Shown: one piece after another, positions 8,012-20,500 of the stretch | Layout of the letters: every line of letters starts with the position of its first letter | How positions within the stretch are numbered: position 1 is the stretch's first letter | Translations under genes and position numbers: made by a program | Notes under the pieces: model-generated | The model's database searches: none | Told to the model about the DNA's origin: nothing | What the model saw: the letters and a program-made list of their open reading frames with translations, nothing else | Origin: Nocardioides marmoribigeumensis | Lineage (GTDB): Bacteria > Actinomycetota > Actinomycetes > Propionibacteriales > Nocardioidaceae | Assembly: GCF_031458325.1 (NCBI RefSeq) | Contig: NZ_JAVDYG010000001.1 | Location: 1,054,001 to 1,118,000 of the forward strand | Length of the DNA stretch: 64,000 nt | Reading direction: 5' to 3'

Positions 8012-10234
8012 TCAGGCGTCCAGGGTATCGGCGGGGCCGAGTGAGCGTCGTACCGCTTCCGCAGCGGCCCTCGCCGCCTCCGGCGAGAGCTGCCCGCCCG
8101 AGGCGTCCTGGAGGTAGAACACGTCGACGACCTGGGGGCCGACGCTGCCGACGTGCGCGGAGCGAACGGACAGGTCGAGCCCGGAGAGCGCGCGCAGGAC
8201 GGCGTAGAGGGTGCCCGGACGGTCCGAGGCCCGGACCTCCATGACGGTCGAGTCCGCCGACGCGTCGGGCAGGAGCACCTCGGCCGGCAGGCCGGTGGCG
8301 TCGGCCAGCGCCCGGTCGGCGGCGGCCGGCGGCCCGCCGCCGTCCAGCGCGGCGGTCACCCGGCGGACCAGCCCGGCGGGGTCGGGCACCTCCCCCTCGA
8401 GCAGCCACTCCGAGCCGGCGTGGCCGTCCTGGGTCCACGCCCGCGCGGCGACCACCGGCGTGCGCGAGGCGAGGAACGTGCCGGCCAGGTCGGCCAGGAT
8501 GCCGACCCGGTCGGGCTCACGGACCCGGACCACCAGGCCGACCGGGTCGGGCAGCACCTCGACCCGCTCCGCGCTCAGCTCGGGGTACGACGACGGGGCG
8601 GTCTGTGCCCGTCCCGCGAGGGCGTGGCGCGCGGACTCGGCCAGGTCGGCGACGAGCCCCGCGCGCCACCGGGTCCACGCCTTGGGGGCGGTCGCCCGGG
8701 CATCGGCCTCGGTGAGCACCTCGAGCAGGTCGAGCACGGTGGCCTCCTCGACCCGGGTGGCGACCTCCTCGGCCGTGGCCGGGTCGTCGAGGTCGCGGGT
8801 CGTGGCGACCCGGGCCAGCAGCAGGTGGTGGAGCACGAGGCGGCCCACCACCTCGACGTCGTCCTCGTCGAAGCCCCAGCGGCGCGCCACCGTCCGCGCG
8901 ATCGGGGCACCGGCCTCGCTGTGCTCGACCGTGCCGCCCTTGCCGATGTCGTGCAGGAGGGCGCCGACCATGAGCAGGTCGGGCCGCGAGACGCGACGGA
9001 TCAACCGGGAGGCCTCGACGCAGGTCTCGACCACGTGCCGGTCGACGGTGAACCGGTGGACCACGGAGGCGTGCGGCAGCAGCCGGATGCGCTCCCACTC
9101 GGGCAGGAAGAGGGCCAGCGCGTCGGTCTCGTCGAGGGTCTCCCAGACCGGCAGGAGGCCACGCCCGGAGGCGAGCAGCCGCACCAGGAGCGAGCGGGCC
9201 TCCGCGGGCCAGGGCTCGGCGACCGGGGCCGACTCGCGCACGAGGCGCGCGACCGAGGCCGGGGAGAACGGCAGGTCGCGCTCGGCCGCGACGACGGCCG
9301 CGCGCAGGAACAGCAGCGGGTCGCGCCGCGGGTCGGCGCCCTTGTCGAGCACGACCTCGCCGGCCGACACGGCCACCCCGGCGGCTGCCCGCTCGAGGGA
9401 CGGGACGCGTCCGTGGGCGGCGCTGGGCGGGGGGTCGAGCACGCGGTCCACCCGTCGCCACGAGATCCGCGACAGGTGCGTGATGCGGCGCCCCAGCTGA
9501 CGGACGTGTCGCTGCGCCGCGGCGGCGTCGGGCAGCCCGAGAGCCTCCGCGACGGCAGCCCACTGCTCGGGCACGACGCGGTCGACCGCACGCCCGGCGA
9601 CCTCGTGCAGGACGTCGCGCACGTCGAGCAGCGCGAGCCGGCTGCGCTCGAGGTCGGCGTGCGGCACGTCGACCATCCACGTGGCGACCAGCGCCTTGAG
9701 CATCGTGGCGTCGCGCAGGCCGCCGGCCGACTCCTTGAGGTCGGGCACCGACGCGTGGGCCAGCTCGCCGCGCTGCTCCGCGCGACCGCGCGCGAGGTCG
9801 CGCAGCAGCGGCAGGTTGCGGCGCGCGTCGCGCCGCCAGGTCGACAGCACGCCGGCGCGGAGCCGCAGCGACACCGCGGTGTCGCCGGCGAGGTGGCGGG
9901 CGTCGAGCAGCCCCAGCGCGACGCGCAGGTCGTCGCGCGCCGCGGCGGTCACCTCGTCGAGCGCGCGGACGGCGTGGTCGATCTTCGTGCCCGAGTCCCA
10001 GAGGGGGTACCACAGCTCCTGCGCCAGCGACCCCACGTCGACGTCCTCGTCGTGCACCAGCACCAGGTCGAGGTCGGAGTACGGCGCCAGCTCGCTCCGC
10101 CCGTAGCCACCGACCGCGAGCAGTGCGACCCCGGGCAGCGGGTCGCTCTCGTCGCGCCCGGTCACCCCGTGCAGGGCGGCGGCACAGACCTGGTCGGCCT
10201 CGGCCGTGCGGGCCAGCCGGTCGGCGGCGGTCAC
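8012..10234 (-). CDS. glnD: [Protein-PII] uridylyltransferase/uridylyl-removing enzyme GlnD
   Basis: Bifunctional nitrogen sensor that modifies the PII T-loop tyrosine; in some actinobacteria the modification is adenylylation. 740 residues: nucleotidyltransferase domain with GGYGRSELAPYSDLDL (42-57; metal ligands Asp54 and Asp56), a GlnE-like linker, an HD domain with LLHDIGKGG, and two C-terminal ACT domains (VRVREPDRVGILADLAG and VRASDRPGTLYAVLRAL). The GTG start at 10234 is one base past the glnK stop (TGAGGTG). The order amt-glnK-glnD puts transporter, PII protein and PII modifier in one operon. Confidence 0.95.
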   Translation of the reverse strand: MTAADRLARTAEADQVCAAALHGVTGRDESDPLPGVALLAVGGYGRSELAPYSDLDLVLVHDEDVDVGSLAQELWYPLWDSGTKIDHAVRALDEVTAAARDDLRVALGLLDARHLAGDTAVSLRLRAGVLSTWRRDARRNLPLLRDLARGRAEQRGELAHASVPDLKESAGGLRDATMLKALVATWMVDVPHADLERSRLALLDVRDVLHEVAGRAVDRVVPEQWAAVAEALGLPDAAAAQRHVRQLGRRITHLSRISWRRVDRVLDPPPSAAHGRVPSLERAAAGVAVSAGEVVLDKGADPRRDPLLFLRAAVVAAERDLPFSPASVARLVRESAPVAEPWPAEARSLLVRLLASGRGLLPVWETLDETDALALFLPEWERIRLLPHASVVHRFTVDRHVVETCVEASRLIRRVSRPDLLMVGALLHDIGKGGTVEHSEAGAPIARTVARRWGFDEDDVEVVGRLVLHHLLLARVATTRDLDDPATAEEVATRVEEATVLDLLEVLTEADARATAPKAWTRWRAGLVADLAESARHALAGRAQTAPSSYPELSAERVEVLPDPVGLVVRVREPDRVGILADLAGTFLASRTPVVAARAWTQDGHAGSEWLLEGEVPDPAGLVRRVTAALDGGGPPAAADRALADATGLPAEVLLPDASADSTVMEVRASDRPGTLYAVLRALSGLDLSVRSAHVGSVGPQVVDVFYLQDASGGQLSPEAARAAAEAVRRSLGPADTLDA

Positions 10235-10235
10235 C

Positions 10236-11962
<1,727 letters not shown>

Positions 11963-11986
11963 GGGGGCTCACCCTGCTGGGCGATT

Positions 11987-12013
11987 GTTTCCTCCGCCGT
12001 CACGTCGTGTTAC
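11987..12013. promoter_or_regulatory. Degenerate GlnR-like site upstream of amt copy 1
   Basis: On the minus strand GTAAC, GTGAC and GGAAAC occur within 27 bp, 25-50 bp upstream of the amt start. The outer GTAAC and GAAAC motifs are 22 bp apart, matching two 11-bp GlnR half-box steps, but the middle box is off register. GlnR control is inferred only. Confidence 0.3.
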
Positions 12014-12107
12014 GGCCAGGTGAACCGGCCTCACCCCCCGAGCCGGGTGCGGGCTCGGGGGGCGAGGTTCCACGCTGGGCGACCCCGGCGTCGGAGCGAG
12101 ACCGGTC

Positions 12108-13777
<1,670 letters not shown>

Positions 13778-13871
13778 GAAACCTCCAAGTCATCGTCGCC
13801 GGGCCACAGGGCCGACCCGGCCGGAACGCGTCCAGCGTCGGCCACGCAGGTTTCGACGGCGGGCGGCTCGT

Positions 13872-13918
13872 GTTGCGGTGGCGTGACGAATCGGTGGGTC
13901 GTGTTTCGGCGGCGTGAA
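13872..13918. promoter_or_regulatory. Two GlnR-like boxes upstream of amt copy 2
   Basis: On the minus strand TTCAC-N6-GAAAC (13903-13918) and GTCAC-N6-GCAAC (13872-13887) both keep the a-box/b-box spacing of GlnR sites (gTnAC-N6-GaAAC), each with one mismatch. The two boxes start 31 bp apart. They lie about 95-141 bp upstream of the amt start, after the ftsY terminator. Binding is inferred from the published GlnR consensus. Confidence 0.5.
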
Positions 13919-13937
13919 CGCCCCCTACCGACGTACG

Positions 13938-13968
13938 ACGGCCCTCACCGCAGCGCGGTGAGGGCCGT
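13938..13968 (-). terminator. Hairpin terminator downstream of ftsY
   Basis: A 14-bp perfect stem (13938-13951 with 13955-13968; ACGGCCCTCACCGC and its complement) and an AGC loop lie 57 bp past the ftsY stop. There is no U-tract, as is common in high-GC actinobacteria. Confidence 0.7.
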
Positions 13969-13987
13969 GGGCCGGTGATCGAGCCCG

Positions 13988-14027
13988 GTCGAGATCGGTC
14001 GAGATCAGTCGAGATCAGTCGAGATCA
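13988..14027. repeat. Four tandem 10-bp repeats at the ftsY stop
   Basis: The unit GTCGAGATC(G/A) occurs four times head-to-tail; the last copy supplies the ftsY stop codon (14025-14027). A slippage-type microrepeat with no evident function. Confidence 0.8.
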
Positions 14028-15167
14028 GTCGCCGAGCAGCGCGTCGACGAACGTGCCGGGGTCGAAGGGGGCGAGGTCGTCGGGACCCTCGCCGAGCCCG
14101 ACGAGCTTGACCGGGACGCCGAGCTCGCGCTGGACCGCCACGACGATGCCGCCCTTGGCGGACCCGTCGAGCTTGGTCAGGACGATGCCGGTGACGTCGA
14201 CGACCTCGGAGAACACGCGTGCCTGGATCATGCCGTTCTGGCCGGTCGTGGCGTCGAGGACGAGCAGCACCTCGGTGACCGGTGCCTGCTTCTCGACCAC
14301 GCGCTTGACCTTGCCGAGCTCGTCCATGAGCCCGGCCTTGTTCTGCAGGCGGCCGGCGGTGTCGACGATGACCGCGTCGACCTCCTGCTCCATGCCGGTG
14401 CGCACCGCCTCGAACGCGACGCTCGCGGGGTCGCCGCCCTCGGGCCCGACGACGGTGTCGACGCCGACCCGCTCGCCCCACGTGGTGAGCTGGGCGGCAG
14501 CCGCGGCGCGAAAGGTGTCGGCCGCACCGAGCACGACCGAGCGGTCCTCGGCCACGAGGATGCGGGCGAGCTTGCCGACGGTGGTGGTCTTGCCGGTGCC
14601 GTTGACCCCGACCATGAGGACGACGGCCGGGCGGCCCTCCTGGCGGCTCACCGAGAGGCGGCGGTCCATGGTCGGGTCGACCAGCGCGAGCAGCTCCTCG
14701 CGCAGCACCTCGCGCACGGGGGCGGAGTCGGCCCCCTCGACCCGTAGCCGGGTGCGCAGGCGCTCGACCAGCTCCTGGGTCGGGCCCACCCCGATGTCGG
14801 CGGTGATGAGGAGGTCCTCGATCTCCTCCCAGGTGTCCTCGTCGATCTTGTCGCGGGACAGCAGCGCGAGGAGGCCGCGGCCCAGGACGCCCTGGGAGCG
14901 CGCGAGCCGCTGGCGCAGCCGGACCAGGCGACCGGCGGCCGACTCCGGCCGCTCGAGCGTGGGGGCCGGTGGCGCGGGAGGCGCCCCGAGGGTCTCGGCG
15001 GGGGCGGTCGGCGCCTCGGGCGCCGGCCTCGGCGGCGCGAGGACGTCGGTGCCGCCGCGCCGCTCGTCGAGCTCGGCACGTCCTCGCCGGGCACCCGTGG
15101 TGACGAGGCCGGCGACGACGACGATCGCCACGACGGCGATCGCGATGATCAGGGAGAGCAGTTCCAC
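14025..15167 (-). CDS. ftsY: SRP receptor FtsY
   Basis: Membrane docking GTPase for Ffh-ribosome complexes. 380 residues: an N-terminal membrane segment (3-25), a Pro/Ala linker (about 41-75), then the N domain and G domain with P-loop GVNGTGKT (187-194), DTAGRLQNK and TKLDGSAKGG. The N-terminal anchor replaces the long acidic A domain of E. coli FtsY, as is typical in actinobacteria. It is followed by four 10-bp repeats and a strong hairpin. Confidence 0.96.
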   Translation of the reverse strand: MELLSLIIAIAVVAIVVVAGLVTTGARRGRAELDERRGGTDVLAPPRPAPEAPTAPAETLGAPPAPPAPTLERPESAAGRLVRLRQRLARSQGVLGRGLLALLSRDKIDEDTWEEIEDLLITADIGVGPTQELVERLRTRLRVEGADSAPVREVLREELLALVDPTMDRRLSVSRQEGRPAVVLMVGVNGTGKTTTVGKLARILVAEDRSVVLGAADTFRAAAAAQLTTWGERVGVDTVVGPEGGDPASVAFEAVRTGMEQEVDAVIVDTAGRLQNKAGLMDELGKVKRVVEKQAPVTEVLLVLDATTGQNGMIQARVFSEVVDVTGIVLTKLDGSAKGGIVVAVQRELGVPVKLVGLGEGPDDLAPFDPGTFVDALLGD

Positions 15168-15218
15168 GGCGGCGATTCAACCACCCGGCCGGTCACCCGA
15201 CCCAACTGGTCGGAGGCG

Positions 15219-15509
15219 TCAGTCGTTGCCGCGGGCGCCGTGCGAGCCGACCGGCTCGACGGTGGGGAGGGAGTCGACGAACCTGGCGAGGGCGTCTCCG
15301 GCGGCCGGGACCACCGGGAGGTCGACGCCGCGCCGCGGGAACGCGACGTAGGCCGCCACGACGCCGGCGGCGAGCAGGCAGAAGACCATGAAGAGCACGA
15401 TGAACAGCAAGGGGTTCCCCGATCGGTGCGCGGTCAGGACCTCTCCACCCTGCCACAGGTGTGGGTCCGCTCCGACCTGACGTACCCACCCGTCACACCC
15501 GTCACACAC
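15219..15509 (-). CDS. Small single-pass membrane protein
   Basis: Up to 96 residues, with one strong membrane segment (NPLLFIVLFMVFCLLAAGVV, about residues 32-51) followed by a short basic stop-transfer (FPRRG) and a soluble C-terminus. The start is uncertain; sequence before the TM segment is poorly protein-like and the true start may be internal. Between ftsY and the secreted hydrolase, same strand. No recognisable family. Confidence 0.55.
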   Translation of the reverse strand: MCDGCDGWVRQVGADPHLWQGGEVLTAHRSGNPLLFIVLFMVFCLLAAGVVAAYVAFPRRGVDLPVVPAAGDALARFVDSLPTVEPVGSHGARGND

Positions 15510-15527
15510 GCCCCTGCGGGCAGGTCC

Positions 15528-17042
15528 TCAGCGGCAGCCGGCACCCGTGACGTCCCCGTCGGCGTAGCGACGCCCCGCCTGGCGGAACGAGTACGCCGAG
15601 CAGAACTGGTAGCTCATCAGCTCGTGCGTGCGCAGCGAGACCGGCGCCCACCGCCCGCCGCCGACCGGCTCGAGGTAGCGCAGCCGCGTCGCCAGGAGGG
15701 TCGAGCGGGTGTCGCGGTGCTTGAGGTAGTGGTCGAGCCAGCCCTGGACGTACCTGCTGGTCAGGTCCTGGCCGTAGCGGCTGGCGGGCAGCGCGAGCGG
15801 GATGTCGGTGTAGTCGAGGTGGGTCGAGGCCCGCGGGACGACGAGCATCGTGTCGACGCCGGCCCTTCGCCACGGCTCGAAGCCCGTGCGGCGCTCCCGG
15901 CGCGGGTCGGGCCCGTCGGGTGACGGCTCGGGGTTGAGCGACGAGCCGCCCGCCAGGAACCAGGGCGCGACGGTGAAGCCGTACTCCGACTGGACGGCGA
16001 GACCGGGCACGACCGGCTCGGCGCCGGTCGCGAGCGCACCGGCTCCCTGGCTGCCACTGAGCTTGTCCAGGCCGACGACGGCGGCGACCCGCTTGTCGTC
16101 CTCCTGGACGATCGAAACCGCCGCGGCGCCGAGCGAGTGCCCGATGATCGCGATCCTGCTGGTCCTGCCCGGGGTGAACGGACGCCGGTCGGCGCTGCGG
16201 TCGAAGGACCGCCAGTAGGGGTTGAAGTCGTCCACCTGCGCGTCGGCCTTGTTCGGGTTGGCATAGTGCCGGCTCGGGGTGCTGGTGAAGAAGCTCAGCG
16301 CGTTGCGGGTGCCGATGGTGAAGTTGGCCAGCTGCTGGGCGGGCACGCCCGGGCAGCCGGACATCTCCCCGCTCTGCGGGTCGGCGAACGGGTTGCAGAA
16401 CGGCACGGCGTCGGTCGGGCCGCCGTCCTCGTGCGGGAAGGTCTCCCCCGCCCCCTGGCCCTGCACGTCGTAGGTCAGGACGACGTAGCCGCGCTCGGCG
16501 AGGTCCTGGGCGAGCCAGCGGTACATCCCCTCGCTGCCCTGCACGGACCCGGTCGTGATGACGACACCTGGGAACGGGCCCGTGAGCGCGCGACCGGTGT
16601 AGGGGTCGACCGCCCCCGGCAACGGCTTGTAGACGGTGCCGTGCAGCAGCGCGCCGTAGCGGTTGGTGAAGGAGACCCGGCGCGACCGCCCGCGGGTGCC
16701 GTTCCAGCCTGCGCGCAGCGGGTTGCCGACGTTCCAGCCCGGGAAGACGACGCCGGGGGTGATCGCGGGCCGGCCCGGCTGGGCGGCCTGCTCGAGCAGC
16801 AGCGAGAGCGACTCCTGCGGGACCTGGGTGGCCAGCGCAGGGAGGTACGCCGGGTTGCGCAGCTGGCCGTTGGGCCCGGTCTGGCGTCCGTAGGCGTCGG
16901 CGATGTTCTGGGCGTCGCGCGCCTGGTAGTCCGGCGACCCGGGCTCGGGGCCGCTGGCCAGCGCGGGCGACGGCAGGGCGGCCGCAGCGGTCGTGAGCGC
17001 GGTCAGGGCGCCGGCGAGCAGGGTGGCGGTGCGTCGTCGCAT
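15528..17042 (-). CDS. Secreted alpha/beta hydrolase
   Basis: 504 residues from the ATG at 17042 (a GTG 18 bp upstream is an alternative). An N-terminal signal peptide (MRRRTATLL to about PALASG) directs export. The core has an alpha/beta-hydrolase fold with nucleophile elbow GHSLGA, an upstream VVLTYDVQGQGAGE strand and a late THLDYTD segment that may supply the catalytic His/Asp. It resembles dienelactone-hydrolase or acetyl-xylan-esterase-like secreted enzymes; substrate unknown. Confidence 0.82.
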   Translation of the reverse strand: MRRRTATLLAGALTALTTAAAALPSPALASGPEPGSPDYQARDAQNIADAYGRQTGPNGQLRNPAYLPALATQVPQESLSLLLEQAAQPGRPAITPGVVFPGWNVGNPLRAGWNGTRGRSRRVSFTNRYGALLHGTVYKPLPGAVDPYTGRALTGPFPGVVITTGSVQGSEGMYRWLAQDLAERGYVVLTYDVQGQGAGETFPHEDGGPTDAVPFCNPFADPQSGEMSGCPGVPAQQLANFTIGTRNALSFFTSTPSRHYANPNKADAQVDDFNPYWRSFDRSADRRPFTPGRTSRIAIIGHSLGAAAVSIVQEDDKRVAAVVGLDKLSGSQGAGALATGAEPVVPGLAVQSEYGFTVAPWFLAGGSSLNPEPSPDGPDPRRERRTGFEPWRRAGVDTMLVVPRASTHLDYTDIPLALPASRYGQDLTSRYVQGWLDHYLKHRDTRSTLLATRLRYLEPVGGGRWAPVSLRTHELMSYQFCSAYSFRQAGRRYADGDVTGAGCR

Positions 17043-17081
17043 GCGGGACCAACGAGCCACCCGGCAGAAGGTGACTGAAGC

Positions 17082-17531
17082 TCAGGTGCGGACGAGCGGC
17101 TCCACCGCGGCCCGGATCGCGTCCGGCACCGGCACGACCGGCCGCGGGGCGGGGACCGTGTTGTCGACGTAGACGTGCACGAAGCGCCCCTCGGCGCGCG
17201 CCTGGTCGCCGTCGCACTGGAACAGTCCGATCCGGTAGACGACCGACGAGCGCCCCAGCCGCTCGACGGCCAGCCCCAACTCGACCGGCTCGGGGAAGCC
17301 CATCTCCTCGAAGTAGCGGCACGACACCTCGGCCACGATGCCGATCGCGGGCAGCCCGCGGATGTCGCCGCGGGTCGCCTCGATCAGGTGGGCGTTGACC
17401 GCGGTGTCGATCAGCTCGAAGTAGGTGGCGTTGTTCATGTGGCCGTAGACGTCGTCGTCGGCCCACCGGGTCGTGGCCGTGCGCCACGCGGTGTAGTCGG
17501 CCCGGGTGGGCCGCGGCTCCCGCTCGCTCAT
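17082..17531 (-). CDS. Hot-dog-fold acyl-CoA thioesterase (4HBT family)
   Basis: 149 residues with the 4-hydroxybenzoyl-CoA thioesterase signature: TRWADDDVYGHMNNATYFELIDTA near residue 20-43 (described in parts: W-x-D-x-D-x-Y-G-H-x-N-N), with the catalytic Asp in the DVYGHMNN segment. It probably hydrolyses short or aromatic acyl-CoA esters in the cytoplasm. Its start overlaps the smc stop by 4 bp (ATGA), so it is translationally coupled to smc. Confidence 0.88.
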   Translation of the reverse strand: MSEREPRPTRADYTAWRTATTRWADDDVYGHMNNATYFELIDTAVNAHLIEATRGDIRGLPAIGIVAEVSCRYFEEMGFPEPVELGLAVERLGRSSVVYRIGLFQCDGDQARAEGRFVHVYVDNTVPAPRPVVPVPDAIRAAVEPLVRT

Positions 17532-20500
17532 GCGGTGGCCGGCTCGTCCTCGCGCAGCCGCTGGCTGATCACCGTGGTGACGCCGTCGCCGCGCATGGTC
17601 ACGCCGTAGAGCGCGTCGCCGATCTCCATCGTGCGCTTCTGGTGGGTGATCACCAGCAGCTGGGAGGAGTCGCGCAGCTCGGCGTAGATGTCGAGCAGGC
17701 GCCCGAGGTTGGTGTCGTCGAGCGCCGCCTCGACCTCGTCGAGGATGTAGAACGGCGACGGGCGGGCCTTGAACAGCGAGACCAGGAACGCGACCGCGAC
17801 CAGCGAGCGCTCACCGCCGGAGAGCAGCGAGAGCCGCTTGACCTTCTTGCCGGGCGGGCGGGCCTCGACCTCGATGCCGGTGGTGAGCATGTCGCTGGGG
17901 TCGGTGAGCACCAGGCGCCCCTCACCGCCGGGGAACAGCCGCTTGAACACGTGGTCGAAGGCCGTGCGCACGTCCTCCCACGCCTCGGTGAAGACCTCCT
18001 CGACCCGCTGGTCCACCTCGCGCACGATGTCGAGCAGGTCGCGACGGGTCTTGCGGAGGTCCTCCAGCTGCTCGGTGAGGAACTTGTGCCGCTCCTCCAT
18101 CGCGGTGAACTCCTCCAGCGCGAGCGGGTTGACCTTGCCCAGCTGGGCCAGGGCCCGCTCGGCGGTGCGCAGGCGCTTCTGCTGCTCCTCGCGCACGAAC
18201 GGGATGCTCTCCCCCTCGATGGCCTCGCCGTCGTCGCCGACGACCAGCACCGGCACCTGGTTGTGGGGGCCGTAGTCGGCGACCAGGTTGTCGGGGTCGA
18301 GCCCCAGCTCCTCCAGCGCCCGCTCGGTGAGCTGCTCGATGCGCATCTGCTGCTGGGCGCGCGCCATCTCGTCGCGGTGGGCGGTGCTGACCAGCTCGTC
18401 GTGGCGGCGGGCCAGGTCGCGCAGCTGGGCACGCACCTCGAGCAGCTCCTGCTCGCGGCCGCGCCGGCTGGCCTCGACGGCAGTCCGCCGCTCGGCGGCC
18501 AGCGCCAGGGAGCGCTCGAGCAGGGCCGCGACCCGCTCGCAGGCGGACGCGACGGCGCGCGCGGTCTCGCCCTCCCGGCGTACGCGCTCGCGGTGGGCCA
18601 GGGCACGCGCGCGGGCGTCGCGCTCCTGCTGGGCGCTGCGGAGCAGGGCGTCGGCGCGGCCGGCCAGCGCCCGCGCCCGCTCCTCGGCGGTGCGCAGGGA
18701 CAGCCGGGCCTCGGTCTCCGCAGCGCGCGCGGCGCGGGCGGCGTCGGCCAGCCGCTCGAGCACCGAGGCGTCGGGCTCCTCCTCGGCCCCGGCCTCCGCG
18801 GCGGCCAGGCGCTGCTCGAGCTCGCCGAGCTGGGCCTGGTCGGCCTCGCGGGTGGTGCGCACCTCGGCCATCGCGCGCTCGGCCCGCTCGGCCTCGGCGC
18901 GGGCCGCCCGCACCGTGCTGCCGTGCTGGGCCAGCTCCTCGGCGATGGCGGCCAGGTGGGCGTCGGACTCGTGCAGCTGGGCCAGCGCGACCTCGACCCG
19001 CTGCGCGGCGTCGTGGCGCTCCTGCTCCAGCCGGTTGAGGTCGAAGGCGAGCCGCTGGGCGGCGTGGGTGACCTCGGTGATGCGCTCGGTCGCCTCGTCG
19101 ACGGCGGCCTGCACCTCGAGCAGGCTGGGCGCCGAGGCCGAGCCGCCGGCCGCGAAGTGGGCGCCGAGCACGTCGCCCTCACGGGTCACGCAGGTGAGCT
19201 CGGGCAGGTCGCGCACCACGGACCGGGCGGTCTCCAGGTCGTCGACCACCGCGACCCGCGCGAGCAGGCGGACCAGCGCGGGCCGGGCGTGGTCGGGGCA
19301 CTCCACCACGTCGACGGCGTACGACGCGTGGCCGGGCAGGTCGGGCCAGGTGGCGGACTCCACCGGGGCACCGCCGAGCAGGATGCCGGCGCGGCCCAGG
19401 TCGTCGGCGCGCAGGCGGCCGATCGCCTCGACCGCGGCGTCGACGCCGTCCATGACCACCGCGTCGGCGGCCGAGCCGAGCGCGGCGGCGACCGCGGTCT
19501 CGTAGCCGGGGCGCACCGTGACCAGCGCGGCGACCGACCCGAGCAGGCCGGAGACGGGCTCGGTGGCCGCGAGCAGGGCGCCGCTGCCGTCCTTGCGGTT
19601 GAGGCCCAGCTCGAGGGCCTCGCGGCGTGCGGCCAGGGCGGCGCGCTCACGATCGGCGGCGTGGGCCTCCTCGCGCATCTTGACCAGCCGGGACTCGACG
19701 TCCTCCAGCGTGGTGGCCGCGACCTCGTGCTCGGTGTCGAGGCCCCGCTCGCCCGCGTCGAGGCCGGCGATCTGGGTCTCGAGCGCGGTGAAGTCGCGCT
19801 GGGCGCGCTCGGCGCGGCTGAGCGCCTCGCGGCGGGTCACCTCGAGCCGCCCGAGCTCGTCGTCGGCGCCGGCCAGGCGGCTGCGCTTGGCGTTGACCTG
19901 CCCCTGGAGGCGGGCCAGGCCCTCACGGCGGTCGGCCGCCGCGCGGTGGAGGGCCGCGACCCGGCGCTCCTCGTCGGCGTGCTCCTGCTCGGCCTGCTGA
20001 CGGGCCTGCAGGGCGGCGTCGAGCGCGTCGCGGAAGCCCGCGACCTCGGCGTCGATGCGCTGCTCCTGCTCACGGACCCGCTCGGCCTCGGCGACCAGCG
20101 CGTCGGGGTCGCGGCCGGCGGGCACCTCGGGCTCGGTCTGGGCGTTGCGCACGCGCTCGGCGGCCAGCGAGGCCGTGCCGGCGATGCGGTCGCGCAGTCC
20201 GGCGAGGGCGAACCAGGTCTCCTGGGCCGCCGCCAGCGCGGGGAGGTCCTCGCGCAGCGCGGCCTCGAGGGCCGACTCGGCGGCGCGCGCCTCGGCCAGG
20301 GCGGCCTCGACGGCCTGCTGCTGCTCGAGCAGCAGGGTCTCGTCGGCCAGCTCGGCCTCGAGGGTGGTGCGGATCGTGACGAGGTCGTCGGCCAGGAGCC
20401 GGGCGCGGGCGTCGCGGACGTCGGCCTGGACGACGGCTGCCTTGCGGGCGACCTCGGCCTGGCGGCCCAGCGGCTTGAGCTGGCGGCGGATCTCGGTGAG

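Noticed and set aside
13988-14027. Tandem 10-bp repeats as a regulatory element
   Set aside because: They lie inside the ftsY 3' end and overlap its stop codon; most likely simple slippage.
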